Positions 55,228-64,000 of a stretch of 64,000 nucleotides of DNA are shown here, piece by piece. The stretch's first letter is position 1. Each line of letters opens with the position of its first letter. The translations under genes were made by a program, and so were the position numbers. The notes beneath the pieces are model-generated. The model searched no databases and was not told where the DNA came from. It saw nothing but the letters and a program-made list of their open reading frames with translations. Source of the stretch: Diospyros lotus (Eukaryota; Streptophyta; Magnoliopsida; Ericales; Ebenaceae); NCBI RefSeq assembly GCF_014633365.1, contig NC_068344.1, forward strand, positions 19,545,669 to 19,609,668. The letters are read 5' to 3'.

Positions 55228-55935
55228 GGTATATACGGCTGGGTTTAGTTGGCTTACTTAACCCGCCCTGGGTTTAGTTTGCAAACTAAAACCGATTATA
55301 AATGTTCTACTCTTCTTTTCTTTTTATCCTACTAATCTATGGGTTCCATTAGCACTAAAAAGATCTTTGGTAACGTTCTTTAGGTTAATTGAATTAATTT
55401 AGAATGCATAACAAAATTGAGTGGTAGGCTGTTATATATATATGTGTGATTCATAACATGATCAACTCTTCTAACTTATTAACCATATGAACATTGGACC
55501 AAAATGATATGAAATGCGATTACATGAAAAATGAAAAACGTAATTCTTGAACTATAAATTATAATTTTGAGCCTGTTGATTCACTAGGAACACCAACCTC
55601 CACAAAAGAAAAAAAGAAGAAGAAGATATATACGTTCGGGTTTAGTTTGCCAACTAATTAAGACCGATTATTAATGTTCTAATGTTCTTTTCTTTTCTTC
55701 CTACTAATCCGTGGGTTCTATTAGTACTAAAAAAGATCTTTGGTAACATTCTTCGGGGTTAATTGAATCTAGAATGCACAACAAAATTGAGTGGGAGGCT
55801 ATTATATATATATATATATCTGTGTGTGTGATTCAGAATTGATCAAGGGTTCTAATTTATTAACCATGAACATTGGACTAATATGATATGAAATGCGATT
55901 ACATAAAAAATGAAAAACATAATGCTTGAACTATC
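55228..55935. repeat. Direct duplication, two units of about 320 bp
   Basis: Units at about 55228-55550 and 55628-55935 share GGTATATACG/GATATATACG starts, ACTAAAAAAGATCTTTGGTA and GATATGAAATGCGATTACAT with scattered differences. Spacing is about 400 bp. No coding potential. Confidence 0.8.
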
Positions 55936-56739
55936 ATTTGTTTGGTGCGGGGTATGGCCTACCTAAGGTTGTAGGATTTTCATTTTTCTGTTAATATAAT
56001 TCTTACTTACAGATATTGAATTGGTACCAAAATTATGGTTCTGTTATATTTACATAAAAATTCATCATTCTTAGGCACCACACAAAACTTAGGTTTATTT
56101 ACATTGTTTTCAAATTTCTTGGAGATAAATTGAAAACAATTTAGGATAAGCACGATGATTTTATAAAAATGTTCAAGATATTTTAGACTCCTTTCAAGCG
56201 GTTGACCTCTCTCAACTTGGTGTGATTTTAAAAGTCAGTCCGAATATACGATCTCAGCTTGGTTGACCTCTCTCAGCTTGTGTTGACCAACTTTATATAA
56301 TTTCCTTTAATGATTCAACAACCCTAACGAACCAAGAAAAGGTCTGGGTTTTGGAATTCTAATATTCTGACTGATATTATGATCGATGGTAAGGCTAAAG
56401 GGTGAGGGAAATTAAGGCTAAGGGAACAAGAAAATGTCTGGATTTCGGAATTTTAGGGAAGAAGAAAAGCTATCTCCTTATATATATGTGTGTGTGTGTA
56501 TCATCCTGTCATGCATATAGGATAATCTTTAATTAAGTTGTTTTTGATTAGTTATACGATCAAAAAGATAATAAGAGGAAATATACATTATCATGTGAAT
56601 TAGACTTTTTTTTTAATATTAGAATTTTTAAAATGAGAAACTTCATTATTAATTATCTTTTAGGATTACAAATTTTTCCCAAACTTTAAGATATATAGTT
56701 TTCCATATTGCTGTTCAAACTGCATTATTATGTCATAAT
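55936..56739. other. Flank of duplication block B
   Basis: 56040-56520 is similar to 61640-62090 and partly to 36232-36450. No gene. Confidence 0.55.
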
Positions 56740-57150
56740 AAATTAAGTAGAATAAATGCTATGTATCTGCTTATGATAAAACATATGATATAAATTCACA
56801 ATGCATATGAATTTATGCATTGTGAATTTTAATCCAAGTTCGGAAAAGCTGTGTTAGATTTATTTAGAGTAGAGGTTTTTATGCATTAGAGACTGGAATA
56901 GTGATTCTTATGCATTTACTATCAACATTCAAAATTTATTAGCATGAGACTGACTAACAGTAATAAATATTTAAAATGTATTCTATAGGACTCAACTTCG
57001 ATTCGCATACCAACCTTTCAATCTTATTTGGTATGAGAGAAGGAAAAGCTTTTTGGGCCAAGCTTGACAAAAGATATGCCATGTGTTTAAATTAACAATC
57101 AATAAAGATATAATCAATACAGAAAAAAGAAAGAGGCTGCGCCAATAAGC

Positions 57151-57209
57151 GAGAGGCTGCCTACGTACCCCAAAGTAATTAACCTGGGGGATCAAGCCTC
57201 ACGTAGTTC
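57151..57209 (-). ncRNA. Pseudoknot-capable hairpin motif 3' of MED26-like copy B
   Basis: Same arrangement as 38292-38350: CTACGT/ACGTAG and GAGGCT/AGCCTC crossing helices around a CCCC/GGGG hairpin. The AGCCTC arm pairs perfectly here. Beyond this one substitution (A to G on the plus strand) the 59 bases are unchanged from copy A. Confidence 0.4.
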
Positions 57210-57294
57210 TTTCTATCATCTAAGTTTTAGACAATTAATTATGAATTGTTTCTCGGCTCCTAATTCCTCCCCTAACAACTATGACTTCTCCATG

Positions 57295-58005
57295 CTAGCT
57301 GCTGTTGATTCTAGGCTGATTCTTGCGTCTTGGAAGTTTTGGGGGATCAATTATTCGAATCATCTTCCTTGTTTTCTCATTCTCAGCTTCTTCATACCGC
57401 AGACGCAGCTTCTTCTTGGTGGCTTCCAGTTTCTGCTCCAACTCCTCGTAGTTTAAGCAAGATGGCGGCTTACTCTGTTTCGCTGCAGGCATTGTAACTG
57501 AGTTGCTCATGGTGGTTTCCTTCTTCGGCGGCTGATGAATTTTCTTCTTTGTATTTTCAACGTCATCTTGTACGAGCTGCTTCCTCTTGGTCATTGGCCG
57601 AACATCCTCCATCTCTGGCTTAACGGTTTTCGGGTTTTTATCATCCTGATCAGGTGCCGCCGGTTTGTCGCGCCTTGCAGAGCATTTAATCTTGATTATT
57701 GGGCGAGGCCCTCTAGCACACTCACAATCCGAGCCTTTTAACCCGTCGCTGACTGCAGTAGTAGCGATCTTGCCAAGGCTTCTCCCTTCTTCAAGAAAGG
57801 CGCCAGAAGCGTCCTGGGATCTTGGCCGGTTTTGGTTCTGGTTCTTGTTCGTCTTGGAGTAAAGAATCCCGGCGATTGCGTCCCTTCGTTGAAAGAACTC
57901 GTCGGAATGAGAGCATGAAGCAACGGTGATGGACCATTTGATAATCTTGAAGATGTCCACGCCGGTGGTTTCGAAGTAGTCGCGCCAAGCATTAATATCT
58001 CTGTC
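57295..58005 (-). CDS. MED26-like short protein lacking the TFIIS-N (LW) domain, copy B
   Basis: 236 aa, intact, differing from copy A at three residues (S to L in the DGSKGSD region, D to V in KTDKPEM, S to N near the C-terminus). By my count six nucleotide changes fall in the ORF, three of them silent. It has the same N-terminal and C-terminal MED26-like segments and the same missing central LW domain. The promoter repeat at 58055 and 58125 and the TATATATA box are kept. If expressed, it would be expected in the nucleus; a truncated dominant-negative or new role is possible but unproven. Confidence 0.6.
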   Translation of the reverse strand, partial: DRDINAWRDYFETTGVDIFKIIKWSITVASCSHSDEFFQRRDAIAGILYSKTNKNQNQNRPRSQDASGAFLEEGRSLGKIATTAVSDGLKGSDCECARGPRPIIKIKCSARRDKPAAPDQDDKNPKTVKPEMEDVRPMTKRKQLVQDDVENTKKKIHQPPKKETTMSNSVTMPAAKQSKPPSCLNYEELEQKLEATKKKLRLRYEEAENEKTRKMIRIIDPPKLPRRKNQPRINSS

Positions 58006-58054
58006 CATGATCTCTTGCACTTGCTTTCGAATGTTAGCCCTGAACTGAAGCACG

Positions 58055-58148
58055 GAATAAAATATAAACTCCCGGTGTGTGTATATATAAGCCGCTTTCA
58101 ATTTTTATTATTTATCTTTTGTTAGAATAAAATATAAACTCCCGGTGT
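58055..58148 (-). promoter_or_regulatory. Duplicated promoter segment of MED26-like copy B
   Basis: GAATAAAATATAAACTCCCG at 58055 and 58125, matching the 70-bp tandem duplication upstream of copy A, with TATATATA between the units. Confidence 0.5.
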
Positions 58149-58203
58149 TTGTATATATCTTTTGTCAAATCAAATAAAAAATTATAATATTTCACGCGCC
58201 ATA

Positions 58204-58660
58204 TCTTATTTAGTACAACAAAATAAGTTTTTTTTACCAAATATTGTTTTTGGTTATCAAAATTTTATCTACCCTATAAATTTCATAGTCACTTTAAATG
58301 AGTCAGATTTTTTGTCACTAAATATAGTTTTTCACTACAAAATTTTATCTAGATTCTAAATTATGTAGCAAAAAAATAAGATTTTACTACAAAATTATTA
58401 AATTGTACTTAAAAGATGAATTTAATTTTTTTTCAAATTAAAAATTAAAATATAAAAAATTAATGAGAATCATTCCGCCTAAAATATACCCACATACATT
58501 TCAAATCCTGCACTTTTCAGACAGAAAAGGCAATCCTTATACAGGACCAAAGAACATGTAGTCAATTTTTTTTCATATAAATACCCCACATTTTAATATT
58601 TAGATTACTCACATAATTTAGTAGGCAATATTTATCACCACATCATATTTTGGGCTCTTC
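58204..58660. repeat. Dispersed repeat, block B copy
   Basis: Matches 39342-39810 with small deletions (for example loss of ATTAGG before CTTCTGAC). Confidence 0.75.
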
Positions 58661-59148
58661 TGACTCATCATAAATCCCACATCTTAATTTTTCGACCTAA
58701 TGGATTAATTAGATCCTATCTTGCTCAAATCCTATACTTTTCAAACTCATTGAACACTGTCTCATTTTCTGATAAATAGGAGAGTCAAATAATTTTTAAA
58801 ATAATTTTTGAAAAATATTTAGCTTGCATATATCAAATAATACAATTATGCATTCATTAAAAAATATTTAACATCCCATATCAATGTCCAATGCAAATTA
58901 CCACATAACTATCAACATTTACGCACGTAAAATAAGTTGTCTAGATGTTGCAGTATGTTGTCTTGGGAGAGAGTGTTAGAGTGTCCCGATGCATAACCAA
59001 ACTACCTCTAATTCTATGTTCGTTTCTTTTAACGTTGTTAATATTGTTTTCTAAAATATATTTATATGCATTTAAAAAATCCAAATTAAATGAATATTAG
59101 CCGGATTCACTTGCACGTACAGAATGAGGCATCCAAATCCAAATCCTT

Positions 59149-59466
59149 GTGCAAACCCACTCCACAGAATTAAGCCTTCCAAATCCAAATCTTTCATTTC
59201 TTCCCGTCAAATCCAACTCTCTCATGATTAATCACATGTTCAAACCCATGCCACGCACTATTCTGTGCAAACTCTCCCCTAATTCTTCACCATTACCTCC
59301 TCCAGCAGCATCTCCACCATCTCCTGATCCGACTCCAACAGGTTCCTCAGCAACCAAAAAAGACAGTTCGAACTGTCCTGATCCAACTCAACATACGTCA
59401 ATCCTGTTGGTGCTTTTCCTTGGCATAATCATCTCTATGTCCATAATTGAATATTATATAAATTGA
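59149..59466 (+). CDS. Small proline/serine-rich ORF, copy B
   Basis: 105 codons, open along the same length as 40300-40617, with the same P/S-rich centre and C-terminal hydrophobic stretch (LVLFLGIIISMSIIEYYIN). About nine residues differ. No family recognised. It may be a chance ORF. Confidence 0.25.
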   Translation: MQTHSTELSLPNPNLSFLPVKSNSLMINHMFKPMPRTILCKLSPNSSPLPPPAASPPSPDPTPTGSSATKKDSSNCPDPTQHTSILLVLFLGIIISMSIIEYYIN

Positions 59467-59847
59467 TTTTAGTTATTCTCGTGTATATATATATATATAC
59501 ACGCTCGCACAAGGACATTTATCATCATTCTTGTATATTCATTGATGCCACAATTATACTTTCTGAGTGCCATCTTACATGGCACTCCATATGTTTGCTA
59601 TTTCCTAGTTAATGACTGCCATTTTAGTTTCTCATACCCCTACCCAAAGCCCTATTTCTAAATTCCAGATGCTGTTTAAACTGAATTGAGGGATCGAATT
59701 TAGAGAAGACAAGGGCATGGGAAATTAAAACCTAAACCCTAAGAGTAAGAAAGTTTGAAGGAAATTATATAAGCTAGTTGATTAATTAGTTGGGAAATAG
59801 TTCAATTTATTGTTTGATTAGGCAGTTATTTTGGCCGCATAAATTGA

Positions 59848-61599
59848 TTCACTGACTAATTAATTGTCGATTAATCTTGTCTAATCAATTGGTTCAGTTC
59901 CATTTTTTTGGTTCTGTTATAGTTTTACTTGGGGGGCTATTTTGTGACTATAATGGATTTTCTGTTTTGGTATTATTATTATCCATAAGATATGTTCCAC
60001 CTCTTCTTAAAAAACAAATTGAATGTACCAATAAATGTTTAGTAAAAAATTAAGTCAAAGAATAAAATCTAAGTGTCCATTTTGCTTTAGGATAAGTAAT
60101 AAACAAAGCATTGTATTTTAGTTTAATACTTTTTCCTTGATACATATATATATATGGGGGATAATTTGAACCTACTTACTTCTTCATACCTTTTGGAACA
60201 ATTTGATACTAATCTGATGATCTAGACACATTTTCTATTTTCTTTTACTTATTTGATATACTTGATTTGTAAACTCTTTTGCGTAATCAACAAGTTACCA
60301 CCAAATTTTAGCTGCCAATTTTAATATACTATACACACACATACAGATTATTGTTCCTAAGAAGTTTTACAAGAAATTAACCTAATATGATAGTGATTAT
60401 TGTGTGGCTAATTCTTTTGGGCAGCCAAGCCCAAGACAATAACTGTGATTTGCCATCATATTCTACTCAAGAAATTAATAAACAAGACAATAACTTAAAT
60501 TTTGAATGCTAAAACTTTTTATCTGATTTGTGATGTACTGGATGAATCTATGTGTGTCTTTATGGAATTATTTTATGCAGAGAGAGTTCTAATTCTACCT
60601 GCGAAAAAGCAAAAACAAAATGGGGTCAATTGACCCCCACTAAGCAAAAAATAATTATAAATTTTCAGTCTATTTCTTATGAGTATTGTCGAGCAGTTCA
60701 ATTATTATGTCATGTACCTGAATTTTGGAAGCTTTAGATTTTATTAACAACTGGAAAACTATTGTCAAAACTATGTTAACATGCCATGCTATGCTCGTTT
60801 TTATTTTATTTTAAAATTTTTGTGGCATGTGGGTATATATTTGTCAATGATGGCAGTCTTCTATTAGCACATATTTGAAATTTTTATGAACGAAAGTGTT
60901 AAAAATAAGTGTACATTTTATATATTATTTTTAAAATTTTTTAAACTATATTAATTATTTTTTTATTTTTTAAAATATCATAAACTTCTTTTACATTTTG
61001 ACTCTAGTGAATAATTCCTCATGATAAGTGATTTGAATGCAATTCTATTCCTTTTCCTCTTCTTGACATAAATTCTTCAATTGTACACTATGTTGGAATT
61101 GGTGGTTTTGTGGTGTTGTGTGACAAATGATTGGCTCAAATTCTTTGTAGTTGGTGGGTGGATTTAGGTAGAGAGAGTCATCACTGGACTAGTTTGGTAA
61201 AGCTATATCTAAGCTATGAATATGGTTTGTTATCTTTATTCGAATTATTAATAAATCTATCACATTGAAACAAATTATATTAATTTGCCTGATCTTTTGT
61301 TTATTTTTGCTTTCAAATTATATTAATCATAAGTAACATAGCTTTAATCTACAGTTTTTTGTCCATCTCTTACAGAATGTTAGCCACAATGTGAACTGAA
61401 GCCTTGAACAGAAGAAACTCTCTTTCACTGATATTCTTATTGATGGTAAAAGCTATATCTCCTTATATATATATATATATATAATTTAGTCTCAATTAGA
61501 TAAGAAAAATTACAACTTTCAGATTAAAAATTATTACGAAAATGATGAAAATATCACTGTTAAAACAAAAGTAAATATAAAATTGTAACTTTGTCTTTA
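59848..61599. other. AT-rich region without recognised gene
   Basis: Only short frames. Simple AT runs occur near 60150 and 61460. I see no LTR, TIR or coding motif. Confidence 0.5.
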
Positions 61600-62090
61600 T
61601 TAACTAATCTAATCTATGGATTGAATTGGGACCAAAGTTGTGGTCCCTTCATATTTACATAAAAATTTATCACTCTTATGCACCAGACAAACTTAGGTTT
61701 ATTTTCATTGTTTTCAAATTTCTTAGAGATAAACTGAAAACAATTTATGATAACCACGATGATTTTACAAATGTTTTCAAGATATTTTAAACTCCTTTCA
61801 ACTAGTTGACTTCTTTTAGCTTGGTGGAATTTTAAAAGTCAGTCTGAATGTACTACATACATTACCAACCCTATATAATTGCCTACAATGATTCAACAAC
61901 CCTAAGGGAACAAGAAAAGGTTTGGGTTTTGGAATTCTGATATTCTGATCAATGGTAATATAAGGATAAATGCTGAGGGAAATTAAGGCTAAGGGAACAT
62001 GAAAAAGTCTGGGTTTTAGAATTAAGGGAAGAAGAAAAGCTATCTCTTTATATACATATATATATATATATCATCATATCATATAGATAG
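61600..62090. repeat. Third partial copy of the block flank (block C)
   Basis: Resembles 56000-56520 (TTTTCAAATTTCTTAGAGAT, AAGCTATCTCTTTATATA and the GGGAAATTAAGGCTAAGGGA stretch) and 36232-36450. The MED26-like ORF does not follow; an LTR begins at 62092 instead. Confidence 0.7.
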
Positions 62091-62091
62091 G

Positions 62092-62493
62092 TGTAGGACC
62101 CAAGGGTATAGTAGTAATAGATAATAGATGAATTCCTTTGTTTGTATTTGCTATTAGTTTGGATTGAGCCAGTTGTACTTAGAAGTAGTTGTAATTGTAC
62201 CTAAAAGGCAACAACCATCAGTTATAATTGGTTTGAATATTTGGTAGCCTTATTGACGCCAAATCATTGCTATCTAGATCAGTATATAAGAGTAATCCAA
62301 CATAATTCGGGGGCATGAATGAACACATTTGAAACACTTCTGATTTCTCTCCTCCAAACTCTCTCTCTCTTTCTCAATCTTTCTCTCCCTCACGTCTTGT
62401 TCTTTTGATTCTTGCTATTCTTCTTCTAAATTTTCCCCTCATTCTTCCAATTTCCAATCCAATCCCCCTTAGGTAAACCCGAGGTACATGATA
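62092..62493 (+). mobile_element. LTR (402 bp) with following PBS, rest of element missing or unrecognised
   Basis: It starts TGTAGGACCCAAGGG and ends GTACATGATA, followed at 62496 by TGGTATCAGAGC. TATATAAG at 62283-62290 is the promoter, and a CT-rich leader (62345-62400) follows. No coding domain is seen in the 0.9 kb after the PBS, so the element is truncated or decayed. Confidence 0.7.
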
Positions 62494-62495
62494 AT

Positions 62496-62507
62496 TGGTA
62501 TCAGAGC
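62496..62507 (+). promoter_or_regulatory. Primer binding site
   Basis: TGGTATCAGAGC, tRNA-Met type, 2 bp after the LTR. Confidence 0.85.
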
Positions 62508-63439
62508 ATCGTTCCTCGACGATTTTCTTGTTGATTAATTTCGACAGAAATCAACGACTGCTATCTAAACTACTGTCCAATGCAAGGAGGATTGATTCTC
62601 AGAGTTTGAAGATGACTACAAAAACCAAAAGCAGTAGGAGAATTGATCGAACAACTGAGTCGATCAATTATAGTGGGTGTGAGCTTTAGGTGGAGCGAAT
62701 TGAATTCAAGGGAATTTAGTTCCAGTTAATCTGACAGAGGAGTGGCTCTCGGCTTGAGAAATCTATAAGTGTCGCTCGATCAAGGGAGGCAAGTAGCCTA
62801 GGCAATTTTCGATCACCTCATGGTCGGCAATTCCAATGGTGGATTTTGGGCATGATTAAGGTATAGATTGTGAAGGTGATGAAAGCAACCTCGATTATGG
62901 AAGAAAAACGGAAGGGTCAATTATTGAAGGTGGAGTAGTAGGTTGATTCGCTGCTATTTTTCCGAGCCGCTACAGTTGTGATAATGTAAATGACTTGTGG
63001 GACTTGGGCTTTTCTTGTTTTGGGCTTAGGCTTTCTTTGTTTTGGGTTTAGGTCTTCCTTGTTTGGGCTTACAATCCATATATTATATATATTATATATA
63101 TTTTTTATTTTATATATATTTTTATATTAATATTTTTAAACCTGCGCAACCACAAAGTACATAATAGTATTCAATTTAAACCATTTTAAGATCAAAATAA
63201 GGGTGAAATTATAACAAAATTTTTACAAAATTGATCATTAATCACTAGCTTGCAAAGAAACTACAGCTAAGCCGTTATTTGAGCTTTCCTTGATAGAACT
63301 CATTTTCATACGATAATTTATTCATTTGATTTAAAGATTTGTTATAACAATTCGAGCCCAAGCCCAAATTTTGTCTTACTTCCTGCCAGCATTCGGTACT
63401 CTCACACCGGGCTCCTACTTATGTGTTTCCTGACTATCC
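62508..63439. other. Leader remnant and AT-rich DNA
   Basis: 62508-62960 looks like the leader of the truncated element (short frames, no gag). 62995-63075 contains three GGGCTTAGG/GGGTTTAGG-type repeats, then AT-rich sequence. No gene. Confidence 0.45.
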
Positions 63440-64000
63440 ATCATCAATAAAATTAGAAGTAAAAGCATTATTCATCCTGAAGACTATTTTATCTTGAAGC
63501 ATTATTCATCTTGAAGAATATATTTTATCCTAAAGCATTATTCATCCTGAAGACTCATCCTTTATCTCATAAGTTATTCAGCTCCAATTCTCTCTTTTAT
63601 CGTGTTGTCTACTGTCCTTGGGATCAAATAAGGGTAGAGGTCAGTTCGACACGTCCAAACCTTGAGTCATCTCGGTCCAAACCGTGCTTCGTGTATCAAA
63701 CCGATACGGTCAATCGTCATCAATAAAATCAAAAGTTGAAGCATTATTCATCCTGAGGACTCATCCTTTTTCTCATAAGTTGTTTAGCTCCAATTTTCTC
63801 TTTTATCGTGTCATCTACCGTCCTTGGGATTAGACAAGGGCGGGGGTCAGTTCGGCATGGCCGGACCTCGAGTCATCTCTATCCAAGCTATGCTTCGTGT
63901 ATTAAACTGAAGCGGTCAGTCCACCCCCAAGCTCTCGGGTCTACCTCGGCAGGCGGACCTTAAGGCCTTGCCTCTTTTTTGCCATGTCGTCTATTGTTCT
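63440..64000. repeat. 206-bp tandem repeat running to the window end
   Basis: GCATTATTCATCCTGA recurs at several places (63465-63560, 63741), and the longer unit with AGCTCCAATT, TTTTATCGTGT and CTTCGTGTAT is repeated with a period of 206 bp (63581 and 63787). The array continues past the window. GC-rich ends like GGACCTCGAGTCATCTC suggest an LTR or satellite-like repeat. Confidence 0.7.

Larger units (their letters stand above)
56740..59847. repeat. Segmental duplication block B
   Basis: Direct-orientation copy of 37685-41004 with the same ORFs and 3' motif. It ends at GGCCGCATAAATT, after which copies A and B diverge. It lacks the second dispersed-repeat unit and the gypsy insertion present after block A. 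Confidence 0.9.

Overview
This window is plant nuclear DNA, almost certainly from a flowering plant. The evidence is plant-type Ty1/copia and Ty3/gypsy LTR retrotransposons of several lineages, CACTA and hAT-type DNA elements, Cassandra TRIMs with 5S rRNA-derived LTRs, and a plant MED26-like protein. I cannot name the species. The window is gene-poor: the only convincing host-type coding sequence is a short MED26-like ORF present in two copies. No rRNA array, tRNA gene, CRISPR or organelle insert was seen. All comparisons were made by eye, without database searches.

Layout 1-29.5 kb. After an unremarkable AT-rich start and a Helitron-like candidate with GA repeats (0.96-1.93 kb), a copia-type LTR fragment (1.94-5.62 kb) is split by a gypsy solo LTR (2.35-4.73 kb). 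The next 22 kb is a deep nest whose order can be read from target-site duplications (TSDs). An old plus-strand copia remnant is split by a minus-strand copia (6839-29080, TSD CCATT). That is split by a Tat-type gypsy derivative (7676-25437, TSD GTAGG). The gypsy carries an hAT-like MITE in its 5' LTR (TSD CCCCAAAC), a long gypsy LTR (11832-15838, TSD CCCGA) that itself holds a Cassandra TRIM (TSD GCCAT), and a gag-only SIRE-like copia in its 3' LTR (18845-25187, TSD TTTCT). The Tat element has lost gag-pol but keeps a decayed antisense ORF.

Layout 29.5-41.5 kb. LTR-derived DNA is followed by two non-autonomous CACTA elements (TSDs GTT and AGA) made of GCGGCGGTTTT-type palindromes. Next comes block A of a segmental duplication (about 37.7-41.0 kb). 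It holds a minus-strand MED26-like ORF lacking the TFIIS-N/LW module, a hairpin/pseudoknot-capable motif just 3' of it, and a small proline-rich ORF.

Layout 41.5-64 kb. A minus-strand chromovirus-type gypsy (41.5-49.3 kb) has decayed gag-pol but an open 184-codon ORF between the PBS and gag. It abuts the 3' half of an Athila-like gypsy (49.35-55.2 kb) whose LTR holds a second Cassandra (TSD CGTGA). Block B of the duplication follows (56.7-59.85 kb), then a third partial copy of its 5' flank (61.6-62.1 kb), an LTR with PBS (62.09-62.5 kb) and a 206-bp tandem repeat at the end. The retroelements are nearly all inactive relics. The duplicated MED26-like ORF with its conserved 3' motif, and the leader ORF of the chromovirus, are the parts most likely to carry function.
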